NCBI RefSeq assembly: GCF_003054705.1
Contig: NZ_QAYX01000025.1
Span: forward strand, 1 to 64,000
Direction: 5' to 3'
DNA from: Opitutus sp. ER46
GTDB taxonomy: Bacteria; Verrucomicrobiota; Verrucomicrobiia; Opitutales; Opitutaceae
Length of the DNA stretch: 64,000 bases
Shown: piece after piece, positions 25,906 through 38,400 of the stretch
Layout: each line of letters begins with the position of its first letter
Position numbering within the stretch: the first letter of the stretch is position 1
Position numbers and translations under genes: made by a program
Notes under the pieces: generated by a model
The model's input: the letters and a program-made list of their open reading frames with translations, nothing else
What the model was told of the DNA's origin: nothing
Databases searched by the model: none

Positions 25906-26000
25906 GTTCTCTTCCTCTTACTCGTTCTCTTTCTCTCGAAGGATTCGAGGCCGGCGGCGGGAGCGTTGGAGAGTAAGAGAAAGAGGAAGAGTAAGAGAAA
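25906..26000. repeat. hexamer-built giant inverted repeat
   Basis: Two 32-nt arms (25906-25937 and 25969-26000) are complementary at 27 of 32 positions. The right arm is a run of GAGNAA hexamers (GAGTAA, GAGAAA, GAGGAA) and the left its complement. The 31-nt spacer holds a short TCGAAGGATTCGA dyad. It lies in the 3' flank of the helicase gene and upstream of the cytochrome gene, both on the minus strand, so it would form a large purine/pyrimidine hairpin in the helicase transcript. Confidence 0.75.
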
Positions 26001-26028
26001 GACTCCCGGTCAGACCGGATCGCCGACG

Positions 26029-28050
26029 TTACCAGCCGTAGTTACGCTTGATGCGGAGGGGCTGGTAGAGGTCGGGGGGGAGCTCCTGGAGGAAGCGGCT
26101 GGGGGAAAGCAGCATGGAGGGGCCGCCCTTCGTGTTCAGCTTGGGGAAGCAGAGGTAGAGCTCGTCGCGGGCGCGGGTGACGGCGACGTAGAAGAGGCGG
26201 CGTTCCTCCTCGACGTCGTTGGCCTCGATGGCGCGGCGGAGGGGGAACATGCCCTCGGCGAGGCCGATGAGGAACACGGCGGCGTACTCGAGGCCCTTGG
26301 CTTGGTGGACGGTCGTGAGACGGAGGGCGTCGGCGTTGGGATCGGCGGAGCGGTCGCTCGTCTCGCTGTTGAGGAGCATGATCTGGGCGAGCAGCTCCTG
26401 CATGTCCTCATAGCGGCTGGCGAAGCCGATGAGCGACTTCAGGTCGTCGAGGCGCGAGGCGTAGTTGGAGAACGCGCCGCGGAGGTAGTCGCCGTACCAG
26501 CCGTCGATGGCGGTCTCGACGGCGTTGTGCGGGCGCATCGTGCGCATGATCTCGCTGACCTGCTGGAGCGAGGCGACGAACTTGGGCCACTCCTCGCGAG
26601 CATCCTTCGGCACGCGGCTGGCGACGTCGTCGCTGCTGAGCGCGTCGACGAAGTTCTGCTGCAGCAGGCGGGCGTGGTCGAGGGCGGCGGAGTGGAGCTT
26701 CTGGGCGTTCTTGTCGCCGACCTTGGGCAGCAGGATCGCGATGCGGTTCCAGGCCGCGACATCGCTCGGGTTGTACACGAAGCGTAGGAGGGCTACGAGG
26801 TCCCGGATGTGCGCCTGCTCGAAGAAGCGGACGCCGCTGGTGATCTGGTAGGGGATCTGCAGGCGCGCGAGCTCGAGCTGGATGTCGAGGGCCTGGAAGT
26901 GCGCGCGATAAAGGATGGCGATGTCGCTCAACGAGCAGCCCTCGTCGAGGAGGCCGCGGACGCGCTGCACGATGAATTGCGCCTGTTCCCGACCGTCCAT
27001 CGCCTGGACGAGGAAGGGCTTCTCGGAGTTGGCGCGGGCGGGGCGGAGCTCCTTGTCGAAGTGACGGCCCTTGGGTTGGGCGAGGAGGACGCCGTTGGCG
27101 AGGGCGAGGATCTGCGGCGTGGAGCGGTAATTGGTCTCGATCCGGTGGACGACGGTGCCGGGGTGCCGGTCGGGGAAGGTGAGGATGTTTTCGAAGTTCG
27201 CGCCGCGCCAAGAGTAGATGCACTGGGCGTCGTCGCCAACGGCCATCACCCGGTGGTGCGAGGCGATGGTGTCGACGATCTGGGACTGGAGCGTGTTGGT
27301 GTCCTGGTACTCGTCGACGAGCACGTGGCGGAAGCGCTGGCTGAAGTAATTGGCGACCTCCGGGGACTTCTTCAGGAGGTCGAGCCAGAACTCGAGCAGG
27401 TCGTCGTAGTCGACGACGTTGGCCTCGCGTTTCCGCTCGGCGTATTTCTGGGCGAACGCGGGGAGGCGGTCGAGGATGCCCTCGTGTTGGGGAAAGAAGC
27501 GGCTGACCGTTTCGCTGAACGAGGCCTGCGTGTTGCGCGCCATCGAGATGATGTCGTGGAGCGGGCCGGGGCGCGGGTGGGTCTTGTCCTTGAAGAAGCC
27601 CTTGGCGGTCTGCTCGACGGCGTCGCGCAGGATGCCCTCGGACTCATCGGCATCGAGGATGGTGAAGCCGCGGCCCAGGCCGATCGTCTCGCCGTACATG
27701 CGCAGCGTGCGGTGGCCGATGCTGTGAAAGGTGCCGCCCCAGAAGCGGGAGGGTTCGACGCCGGTGAGTTCCTGCACGCGGTGGAGCATCTCCTTCGCGG
27801 CCTTGTTGGTGAAGGTGAGCAGGAGGATGTCGCCGGGGCGCACGCCCTGGGAAAGCAGGTAGGCGACGCGGTAGGTGAGGGTGCGGGTCTTGCCGGAGCC
27901 GGCGCCGGCGAGAACCAGGAGCGGGCCGGGCTCAGCGGTAACGGCGGCGTACTGCTCGTCGTTGAGCTGGGCGCGAAAGTCGATCGGCGGGATGCCGTCC
28001 GGCAGGCGCTGGTTGTCGAGGGCAAAATCCATGAAGCTCGCAACGCTCAT
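26029..28050 (-). CDS. UvrD/PcrA-like superfamily 1 DNA helicase
   Basis: 673 residues from ATG 28050 (MSVASFMDFALDNQRLPDG). SF1A motifs in order: Q-motif LNDEQYAAV, Walker A AGAGSGKTRTL, Ia TFTNKAAKEML, Ib GGTFHSIGHRTLR, II LVDEYQDTN, III MAVGDDAQCIYSWRGA, IV ETNYRST, V LTTVHQAKGLEYAAVFLIGL, VI YVAVTRARDELYL. It moves 3' to 5' on single-stranded DNA in repair or plasmid replication, by family knowledge. The usual C-terminal Tudor-like RNA polymerase-binding extension of PcrA is absent (ends KRNYGW). Its start region overlaps the terminator of hppA. Confidence 0.93.
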   Translation of the reverse strand: MSVASFMDFALDNQRLPDGIPPIDFRAQLNDEQYAAVTAEPGPLLVLAGAGSGKTRTLTYRVAYLLSQGVRPGDILLLTFTNKAAKEMLHRVQELTGVEPSRFWGGTFHSIGHRTLRMYGETIGLGRGFTILDADESEGILRDAVEQTAKGFFKDKTHPRPGPLHDIISMARNTQASFSETVSRFFPQHEGILDRLPAFAQKYAERKREANVVDYDDLLEFWLDLLKKSPEVANYFSQRFRHVLVDEYQDTNTLQSQIVDTIASHHRVMAVGDDAQCIYSWRGANFENILTFPDRHPGTVVHRIETNYRSTPQILALANGVLLAQPKGRHFDKELRPARANSEKPFLVQAMDGREQAQFIVQRVRGLLDEGCSLSDIAILYRAHFQALDIQLELARLQIPYQITSGVRFFEQAHIRDLVALLRFVYNPSDVAAWNRIAILLPKVGDKNAQKLHSAALDHARLLQQNFVDALSSDDVASRVPKDAREEWPKFVASLQQVSEIMRTMRPHNAVETAIDGWYGDYLRGAFSNYASRLDDLKSLIGFASRYEDMQELLAQIMLLNSETSDRSADPNADALRLTTVHQAKGLEYAAVFLIGLAEGMFPLRRAIEANDVEEERRLFYVAVTRARDELYLCFPKLNTKGGPSMLLSPSRFLQELPPDLYQPLRIKRNYGW

Positions 28051-28072
28051 GCATGGCGTGGCGGAGGCAAAG

Positions 28073-28109
28073 CAAAAGAAAGCCGGCGCCACCCGAGGAT
28101 GGCGCCGGC
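28073..28109 (-). terminator. intrinsic terminator of hppA
   Basis: Perfect 10-bp arms GCCGGCGCCA (28082-28091) and TGGCGCCGGC (28100-28109). On the minus strand they are followed by TTTCTTTTG. It lies 26 bp past the hppA stop. Confidence 0.75.
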
Positions 28110-28134
28110 GGTGAACCGAAGAGATGAGCGTGGG

Positions 28135-30696
<2,562 letters not shown>

Positions 30697-31063
30697 ACGG
30701 GGATGTCGGATCAGTTTGATCGGGTTCACAGGGAGAAAAAGACGGGGGCTCACCGGAGCGAGGGCGCTTCCGGGGCGAAAAGGGCACGCAGCGAACGCAC
30801 GCACTTCATTGGACGCTGGGTTTTGGAGCGGGGGTTTAACGAATTGCCGGCGTGTACCATAATTACAGAGAACGGCGGAACCGGCTGTGCGTTCGTTGGC
30901 GAACCCATCGCTTCTGTTGCTGCTGCGCGTGCCGCGGAGTAGGTGGACTTATGATACGATCAAGGCTTGACGGCGGAGTCCCAGCACTTTGGCGCGGGTC
31001 GGACAAAGGGAGTGGGGGGCGCAGGTGGCAACCGACGGGTGGGGGACAGGGCGACGGCGGGGC
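30697..31063. other. upstream region of hppA
   Basis: No convincing gene is visible. The 5' half on the minus strand contains the alternative GTG starts of hppA (30729 and 30804). An AT-rich patch at 30857-30872 (TACCATAATTACAGAG) and another at 30949-30963 are the only promoter-like spots, and neither has clear -35/-10 spacing. Confidence 0.35.
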
Positions 31064-31096
31064 AAAAAAAGGCGCGGCCGGAAGCACCGGCCGCGC
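31064..31096 (-). terminator. intrinsic terminator of GH28 gene
   Basis: Perfect arms GCGCGGCCGG (31072-31081) and CCGGCCGCGC (31087-31096) with loop AAGCA. On the minus strand a run of seven T (31064-31070) follows. It lies 30 bp past the polygalacturonase stop. Confidence 0.9.
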
Positions 31097-31126
31097 GAGG
31101 CACAGAGAGCGGGAAAGGTGGGATGA

Positions 31127-32536
31127 CTAGTCTCCCTGGGGCGGGCGGGAGCTCAGGCTGCGGGGCAGCTTGGCCGGCAGAATCGTGACGCCCTCGAAGG
31201 TGATCCGCCCGGCGTGCTGGACGTACTCGGCGGTCTCCACCCCGGCAAATCTGCTGTCCTTGATCGTGATGCCGTCGACGGTGGCGCCGGGGAAGCTGGC
31301 GATGTAGAGCACGCGGGGCGAGGACTGGCTGACGACGTTCTCGAGTTGCACATTGCGGAGGACAGGCCGGTGCGCGCCTTTGGCGCCCTCCTCATAGAGA
31401 AAATCCACCGTGATGATCGCCTCGGCGACCTGGCCGATGGTCACGTTGCGCATGAAGATGTTTTCCAGGAGGCCGCCGCGACGGGCGTTGGATTTAAAGC
31501 GGAGGGCGCGCTCGAGATTCGGGCTGTCCATCCGGCAGTTCTCGACGAAGACGTTGCGACAGCCGCCGGCGATTTCGCTGCCGATGACGACGCCGCCATG
31601 GCCGTCCTTCATCGTGCAGTCGCGGATGATCAGGTTTTCGGAGGGGACGCCAACGCGACGACCGTCGTCGTTGCGGCCGGACTTGATGGCGATGCAGTCG
31701 TCACCGGTGTCGAACACGCAGCCCTCGATGAGCACGTCGCGGCAGGAGTCGGGGTCGCAGCCGTCGTTGTTCGGGCCGTGGGTGACGATGTCGAGATTGC
31801 GGACGATGACATTGGTGCAGAGCACCGGGTTGATTTCCCACATGGGGGAGCGGCGGATCTTCACTCCCTCGATCAGGACGTTGCGGCAGCGATACGGCTG
31901 GAAGAAGTTTGGGCGGAGGAGGTGGCCTTCGCCGAAGAGGCGCTGTTCGACGGGCACGCCCTGGTCGCCGTACTCATTGAGCTGGCGGACGTCCGACGAG
32001 GCGCGGGAGGAGCCGTCGGGCCGCTTCTGCGCCCAGCCCCACCAGTTGTCGAGCGACGCGGCGCCATCGAGTGTGCCACGGCCGGTGACGGCGATGTTTT
32101 CCTGTTCGAAGGCGTAGATGAGCGCGGAGTAGTTCATGCACTCGATGCCCTCCCAGCGGGAGCGTACGACGGGAAGATAGGCCTGCGGATCGGTGCTGAA
32201 GCGCAGCGTGGCGCCCTCGCTCACGTGGAGATTGACGTTGCTGCGCAGGTGAATCGCGCCGGTGAAGAACTCGCCGGCGGGGACGACGACCATGCCGCCG
32301 CCGGCCTGGTGGCAGGCATCGATGGCCTGGCGGATGGCGGCGGTGGCATCGGTCTTGCCGTCGGCGACCGCGCCGAAATCGGTGATCGAGAATTTCCGAT
32401 CCGGGAACTGCGGCGCCTTGATCCGCTGCAGGATTTCCGTCGCGGTGGTCCACGACGGAGCGGCGGTCTCGGCCGCATGGGTCCAGAGGCCGAAGAGGAG
32501 GGAAGCCGCGGCCAGGAAGGGGAGGGAAGGTTTCAT
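31127..32536 (-). CDS. secreted GH28 glycosidase (polygalacturonase-like)
   Basis: 469 residues from ATG 32536 with a signal peptide (MKPSLPFLAAASLLFGLWTHAAE). The right-handed beta-helix begins at FSITDFGAVADGKTDATAAIRQAIDAC. Catalytic GH28 motifs: GPNNDGCDPDSC, FDTGDDCIAIKSG (Asp pair), DGHGGVVIGSE (His) and LRFKSN (Arg/Lys substrate clamp). It should cleave galacturonan or rhamnogalacturonan chains outside the cytoplasm. It stands alone between hppA and proB with its own terminator, but complements the GH51/GH43 pair in pectin use. Confidence 0.92.
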   Translation of the reverse strand: MKPSLPFLAAASLLFGLWTHAAETAAPSWTTATEILQRIKAPQFPDRKFSITDFGAVADGKTDATAAIRQAIDACHQAGGGMVVVPAGEFFTGAIHLRSNVNLHVSEGATLRFSTDPQAYLPVVRSRWEGIECMNYSALIYAFEQENIAVTGRGTLDGAASLDNWWGWAQKRPDGSSRASSDVRQLNEYGDQGVPVEQRLFGEGHLLRPNFFQPYRCRNVLIEGVKIRRSPMWEINPVLCTNVIVRNLDIVTHGPNNDGCDPDSCRDVLIEGCVFDTGDDCIAIKSGRNDDGRRVGVPSENLIIRDCTMKDGHGGVVIGSEIAGGCRNVFVENCRMDSPNLERALRFKSNARRGGLLENIFMRNVTIGQVAEAIITVDFLYEEGAKGAHRPVLRNVQLENVVSQSSPRVLYIASFPGATVDGITIKDSRFAGVETAEYVQHAGRITFEGVTILPAKLPRSLSSRPPQGD

Positions 32537-32687
32537 GGGGCTCAAACTGGGACTCGTGTCCGCGAACATGCGCCAGCCGGCCCTTGGCGCGCAAGCCCAG
32601 GCTGGGATGGGCGGGTTGGGCGGCGCCCGTTTGGCCGCCAGCGGATGGCAACAATGCGAGGGGTGGTGCGCGCCGGATGGCGGCGAC

Positions 32688-33821
32688 TCAGAGGAGCACG
32701 AGATCGTCGCGATGGATCACTTCCAGGTGTTTCCGCGACGGGAAGAGCTGGCGCATGGCGTCGCCGTGTTTGCCCGCGAGGTTCGCGATCTCACTGCTGC
32801 CGAAGCGGGTGCGGCCGCGGGCGAGGACGGTGCCGTCGGGACCTGCGACGTTGACGACATCGCCATCGACGAAGGAACCCTCGGCGCCGGTCACACCAAC
32901 AGCGAGGAGACTGCGGCCCTGGTCGCGCAGCACGGGGATGGCGCAGGAGTTGATGCGGATGGTGCCGGTCGGCCGCTGGAAAAACGCGAGCCAGCGCTTC
33001 TTGGCCTCGAGGGGCAGGCCGCTGGGGACGAAGAACGTGCCGGGGCCGGTGCCCTGAAGGATGCGGGGGAGAATGTCGGCTTCGGCGCCGCTCGCGATGA
33101 AGACGCCGCAACCGGCGCGGGTGGCGAGTTTCGCGGCCGAGATCTTGGTGATCATGCCGCCGACGGCCGTGGCGCTCGTGGTACCGCCGGCCATGGCTTC
33201 GATGTCCGGGGTGATGCGAGAAACGACGGGCACGATTTGCCCGGTGCCCTGCATGTCGATCAGGCCGGGGGCGGTGGAGAGGATAAACAGGTATTGGGCT
33301 TCGGCGAGGCTCGCGACGAGGGCGGAAAGGGTGTCGTTGTCGCCGAACCGGATCTCCTGGATTTCGGCGGAGCTCACGGTGTCGTTCTCGTTGATGACGG
33401 GGACGGCGCCGTAGGCGAGAATCTGCTCCAGGCAGGCTTTCACGCTCAGGTAGCGGTCGCGCGAGCGGATGTCCTCGTGGGTGAGCAGGACCTGGGCGGC
33501 GACGATGCCAAGAGGCGCGAACGCGCGCTGCCAGACCTGCATGAGCATGCTCTGGCCGATGGCGGCGCACGCCTGCTTTTTCGCCGTTTCCTTTGGACGG
33601 CGGAGCAGCCGCAGGGCGCCCAGTCCGAGACCGATGGCGCCGGAGGAGACGACGATCACCTCGGTGCCTTGGGCGCGGAGCGCCGCGATCTGGGCGCAGA
33701 TGGCCGCGACTCTCGGCTCGTTGAGCTGGCCGACTCCGGAAGTGAGGACGCCGGTGCCGAGCTTCACGACGACCCGGTGGGGTCGCTTGGTGGTCGCGTT
33801 GAAGAAGGAGCTGAGAGGCAT
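32688..33821 (-). CDS. proB: glutamate 5-kinase
   Basis: 377 residues from ATG 33821 (MPLSSFFNATTKRPHRVVVKLGTGVLTSG). Amino acid kinase fold with VVVSSGAIGLG, INENDTVS, FGDNDTLSALVASLAEA and GGTTSATAVGGMITKISAAKLAT. A C-terminal PUA domain (about 285-377, GTIRINSCAIPVLRDQGRSLLAVGVTGAEGSFVDGDVVNV) completes the long bacterial form. It catalyses the first step of proline synthesis, ATP-dependent phosphorylation of glutamate. proA is not adjacent. It follows the frr terminator on the same strand. Confidence 0.95.
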   Translation of the reverse strand: MPLSSFFNATTKRPHRVVVKLGTGVLTSGVGQLNEPRVAAICAQIAALRAQGTEVIVVSSGAIGLGLGALRLLRRPKETAKKQACAAIGQSMLMQVWQRAFAPLGIVAAQVLLTHEDIRSRDRYLSVKACLEQILAYGAVPVINENDTVSSAEIQEIRFGDNDTLSALVASLAEAQYLFILSTAPGLIDMQGTGQIVPVVSRITPDIEAMAGGTTSATAVGGMITKISAAKLATRAGCGVFIASGAEADILPRILQGTGPGTFFVPSGLPLEAKKRWLAFFQRPTGTIRINSCAIPVLRDQGRSLLAVGVTGAEGSFVDGDVVNVAGPDGTVLARGRTRFGSSEIANLAGKHGDAMRQLFPSRKHLEVIHRDDLVLL

Positions 33822-33918
33822 GGGCGGCACTAGAACAGCGGCGGAAGGGTGGCGCTTAAAGCCGAAAACCACCGGCGACCGGGCCCGGGTGCGTCATCGC
33901 CGGGCCGAAAAGGGGCAC

Positions 33919-33945
33919 AAAAAAAGCCCCGGCGGTGGCCGGGGC
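33919..33945 (-). terminator. intrinsic terminator of pyrH-frr
   Basis: GCCCCGGC (33926-33933) and GCCGGGGC (33938-33945) pair around GGTG. On the minus strand the stem is followed by seven T (33919-33925). It is 24 bp past the frr stop. Confidence 0.9.
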
Positions 33946-33968
33946 GGCAGGGAAGCGATGGGCTCGGC

Positions 33969-34514
33969 TCAGACCGAGAGGAGATCCTTCTCCTTGGCGG
34001 CGAGGTTCGCGTTGATGTCGGCGATGGCCTTGTCGGTGGACGTCTGGATATCTTTCTCGAGCCGCTTGGCCTCGTCCTCGGGCAGCTTGGCCTTCTTGGT
34101 CACCTCGATCATGTCGCGGCGGATGTTGCGCACCTGCACGCGGCCTTCCTCGGCGAGACGGTGGGCGGTTTTCACGAACTCCTGGCGGCGCTCGCGGCTC
34201 ATCTCGGGGAGCGGTACGCGGATCAGCTTGGAGTCGATGAGCGGGTTGAAACCAAGATTGGCGTCAATGATCGCCTTGGCGATCGGCTTCACGAGGGTGG
34301 CGTCCCACGGCTGGATCTGGATCATCCGGGCGTCGGGCGTGGAGATGGCCGCGCACTCCTTGAGTCGCATCTGCGAACCGTAGGCATCGACCATGACGCT
34401 CTCGACCATGGACGGCGTGGCCTTGCCGGTGTGGATGGTGCTGAATTCGTGGAGGGTGTGATCCACGGCCTTCTTCATGCGGGACTGGGCGTCGATCAGG
34501 ATGGGATGGCTCAT
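33969..34514 (-). CDS. frr: ribosome recycling factor
   Basis: 181 residues, close to the family's usual 185. Two-domain RRF: a three-helix bundle formed by the N-terminus (ILIDAQSRMKKAVDHTLHEFSTIHTGKATPSMVESV) and the C-terminal half (MSRERRQEFVKTAHRLAEEGRVQVRNIRRDMIE), with a beta-barrel between (VDAYGSQMRLKECAAISTPDARMIQIQPWD). It splits post-termination ribosomes together with EF-G. It lies 84 bp after pyrH on the same strand, the common pyrH-frr pairing, with a strong terminator behind. Confidence 0.97.
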   Translation of the reverse strand: MSHPILIDAQSRMKKAVDHTLHEFSTIHTGKATPSMVESVMVDAYGSQMRLKECAAISTPDARMIQIQPWDATLVKPIAKAIIDANLGFNPLIDSKLIRVPLPEMSRERRQEFVKTAHRLAEEGRVQVRNIRRDMIEVTKKAKLPEDEAKRLEKDIQTSTDKAIADINANLAAKEKDLLSV

Positions 34515-34598
34515 CGGGGGGGGAGATTACTGGGTTGAGAATTGAGGCGGGGGAGGAAGCGGAGGCGCGGCCGGGAACCGACCGCGCCCGAAGGGGGA

Positions 34599-35339
34599 TC
34601 AGTTGTGGACGAGGGTGCCAATCTTCTCGCCCAGCACGGCCTTGCGGATGGCGTGCTCGTTACCGAGATCAAACACGAGGATGGGCACGCTGTTGTCCAT
34701 GCAGAGGGAGAACGCCGTCGAATCCATGACGTTGAGGCGCTGCTTCAACGCATCGATGAACGTGAGCTGCTCGAAGCGCACGGCGTCGGGGTATTTCTTC
34801 GGGTCCTTGTCGTACACGCCGTCGACCTTGGTGGCCTTGAGGATGATCTCGGCGTGCAGTTCGCTGGCGCGGAGGGCGGCGGTGGTGTCGGTTGAGAAAT
34901 ACGGATTGCCGGTGCCCGCAACGAAGATGACGACGCGGCCCTTTTCGAGGTGGCGCATCGCACGGCGGAGAATGAACGGCTCGGCGATCTGGTTCATCGG
35001 GATGGCGCTCTGCACCCGCGTGTTCACACCGAGTTTCTCCAGGCAATCCATGAGGGCGAGGCCGTTGATGACGGTCGCGAGCATGCCCATGTAGTCGCCG
35101 GTGGTGCGGTCGACCCCGCGCTTCTCGCCGTTGAGGCCGCGGAAAATGTTTCCGCCGCCGATGACGACGCAGACCTGGACGCCCAGGTCGTGGATTTCTT
35201 TCACCTGAATGCAGATCTTCTCCAGCGTCGGACCGTCGATCGGGTCGCCGGCTTTGCCGCCGCGGAGGACTTCTCCGGACAGCTTAAGAACGACGCGTTT
35301 ATACCGGTTGCGAGGAGTGGCGGGCTTGGAGTCGCGCAT
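34599..35339 (-). CDS. pyrH: uridylate kinase
   Basis: 246 residues from ATG 35339 ([25 protein letters not shown]). Signature blocks: [81 protein letters not shown], and [16 protein letters not shown]. It converts UMP to UDP in pyrimidine synthesis. In many bacteria rpsB and tsf precede pyrH; here the upstream gene is a hybrid histidine kinase instead. A GC hairpin without T-run lies between pyrH and frr. Confidence 0.97.
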   Translation of the reverse strand: MRDSKPATPRNRYKRVVLKLSGEVLRGGKAGDPIDGPTLEKICIQVKEIHDLGVQVCVVIGGGNIFRGLNGEKRGVDRTTGDYMGMLATVINGLALMDCLEKLGVNTRVQSAIPMNQIAEPFILRRAMRHLEKGRVVIFVAGTGNPYFSTDTTAALRASELHAEIILKATKVDGVYDKDPKKYPDAVRFEQLTFIDALKQRLNVMDSTAFSLCMDNSVPILVFDLGNEHAIRKAVLGEKIGTLVHN

Positions 35340-35453
35340 AAAAAGGAGCAAACGAACCGGAAAAAAGCGCGTCAATGCCCGATATGGTCACGGACCCTGC
35401 CGCACCGGCAGCTCAACTACATGGCGGAGATGCTGATCCGCGCGGTGGGGATT

Positions 35454-38400
35454 TCAGGAGTTGGGGTGAGAACCGGCCGCGGGCGAACTGGCTACCGTCG
35501 GCGCCGGGGAAAAATGGCGGCGAATCGCGGCGGAGATCTCATGCATCTTCACCGGCTTTGAGATGTAATCGTCCATGCCGGCGGCGACGCACATCTCCCG
35601 GTCGCCCTGCATGGCGTTGGCGGTGAGGGCGACGATCTTCGGCTGGTGATCCGCCCCCACGCGGGCGCGGATCTGTCGGGTGGCCTCGAAGCCGTCCATC
35701 TCCGGCATCTGCAGATCCATCAGCACGAGATCGTAGCGGCGGTTGCGGACGGCGGTGACGGCCTCGATGCCGTTGGCCACGGCCTCGGCGCGATAGCCGA
35801 GCCGTTCGAGGAAGCGTAGCGCGACCTTCTGGTTCACCGGGTTGTCCTCGGCCAGGAGCACCTCGAGCGGGATGTCCTCGCCGAGCTTGCGATCGGCGGG
35901 TTTCGCGACAGGTAGCCGGCCGAGCGGCAACGGCTGGAAGAGGGCCTTGATTGCGTGCTGGAAGGCGCCGGTGCGGATGGGCTTTGAGACGGTGGCGACC
36001 GGGGCGCTGCCGACCGGGGCGGTGGGAGGCGTCTGGCCAAAGGGAAACAGGACGAGCCGGGGGCAGGAGAGGCCGAGCGCGGACGCGGCGGAGGCGGCTG
36101 CATCCGTCCCCCCGCCGTCGATCACGAACAGGGCGGGCGGCTTGGGCAGCGTAGTGAGGGTCGTGGCGGCGGCCTTCAGATCGGCGACGACCACGCAGCG
36201 CACCGCCATCCGCTCGAACAAGGTGCTGAGGCGCGCCTGAGTGACGGGATGATCCTCGATGCAGAGGACCAGCCCCTCGCGCAGCGGCGGGGGCGTGACC
36301 GGCAGTCCGGAATCGGTGCCGCTGACGGCCGCCACGGTCTGGATGGTGAACGCGAAGGAGGAACCCTGGCCCGGGGTGCTTTCGACGCGGATGTCGCCGC
36401 CCATGAGGTGGGTGAGGCGCTGGCAGATGGCGAGGCCGAGGCCGGTGCCGCCGTACTTGCGGGTGGTGGAGGAATCGACCTGGCTGAACGCCTTGAAGAG
36501 CCGGTCCGCGCGCTCGCGGGGGATGCCGATGCCGGTGTCGCGGACGGTGAACTCGAGAACGATGCGTTTCGGGTCGGGGGCCGCGCCGAACTCGAAATTG
36601 TGGGGCACGGGGTCGCGTTTAGCACGGCGGATCTCGAGCGAGATGCTGCCGCTCGGGGTGAATTTCACCGCGTTGTTGACGAGGTTGACGAGCACCTGGC
36701 GCAGGCGCGTGACGTCGCCGACGATCCAGGTCGGGACGTCGGCCGCCATGTGGTAACCGATCTCGAGCCGCTTGGCGGCGGCCTGGAGGGCGAAGAGGTC
36801 GAGCGCTTCCTCGACGCAGGCGGAGAGCTCGAATCGGGCGCGCTCGAGTTCCATCTTGCCGGACTCGATCTTCGAGAAGTCGAGAATGTCGTTGATGATG
36901 GTGAGCAGCGCCTCGCCGGAGGTGCGGATGGTGCTGACGTAGTCGCGCTGCTCGGTCGTCAGGACGGTTTCCATCAGCAGGCTCGTCATGCCAATCACGC
37001 CGTTCATCGGCGTGCGGATCTCGTGCGACATGGAGGCGAGAAACTCGCTCTTGGCGCGGGACGCGTCGTCGGCCTCGGCCTTGGCGCGGCGCAGTTGGTG
37101 CTCGGTTTCAACGCGGGCGGTGATGTCGGTCTCGACCACGATGAAGTTCTCGAGCTGACCGGTGGCACTGCGGACCGGCTGGATCTCGATGTGCAGATGG
37201 AATTTCCGGCCCGACTTCGAGTAGTTGACGATATCGGTGCTGATGCCCTCACCATTGCTGATCGCGGCCTGGATTTCCGCCATCGTCTGCTGACTGGTTT
37301 CCGGGCCGACCATGTAGTACGCCGGGTTCTTGCCGACGACTTCCTCGAGCGAGTACTCCATGACCCGGCAGAACGCCTCATTGGCCCACTCGATGTGGCC
37401 CTCGCGGGACGTGATGAGCACGGGGTTGTCGGTCTTGGCGGCGACGAGGGAGAGCTTGCGGGCCTCGGCCTGGCTCTCGCGCAGCGCGAGCTCGGCCTCG
37501 CGGCGGGCGGTGATGTCCTGGATGGTGCCGACGATCCGGATGGGCCGACCGTCAGCGCCCATGGCGACGGACTTGGAGCGCGTGTAAACCCAGCGCCAGT
37601 CGCCATTGCGGGCGCGGACGCGGCATTCCGGTTCGATGAACGTGACGACGCCGTTGAGCTGGGCCTCAACGCGACGGCGGTAGACCGGAACATCGTCGGG
37701 GTGGATGAGCGACTGCCACGCATCGACGGTGGAGGGCATGCGGGTGTGATCGTATCCAAGCATGGCCCACAGGCCGGGGCTGTAGTAGACGTGGCCGGCG
37801 GTGACGCTCCACTCGAAGATGCCGATCTGGGTGGAATCCAAGGCGAGTCGCAGGCGCTCGTCGGAGACCTTGAGGCGGGCCTCGACGCGGCGGCGTTCCT
37901 CGTTCTCGGCGAAGAGCCGCTTGTTGGACAACTCGGCGGCGCGCTGGCCGGCTCGGGCGCGGCGGGCGAGGTGGACGCTGAGGCCGAACAAGGTCGTGAT
38001 GCCGAAACCGGCGAGGAGGGACAGCTCGGGGAGATAGCGATGGTCGCGCGCGAGGGCGGCGGGACGGGGCGTGAGGCTGACCTGCACGTAGCGGTCCGAG
38101 ATCCGGAACGTCATCGTGCTGGTGTAGCGCTCGTCGGCGGCCGCTTCGGCGACGCCGGAAACGTAGACGGGGTTCCGGGCGATCGAGGCGATGGCGTGGT
38201 ACTGGGTGGTGATGCCCTCGCGGGTGGCAATGCGATCGAACAGCGGCTGGTAGGCGAATTCGGCGGCGATGAAGCCGATGAGCATGCGGTCGCGCACGAT
38301 GGGCGCGTAGATGACGAGGCCGGGCTCGGTGCTGTGTGCGGTGCGGATCCGCGTGGTGCGGGAAGGCACGGCGGTGTTGCTCTCGCTGGCCTCGACCATC

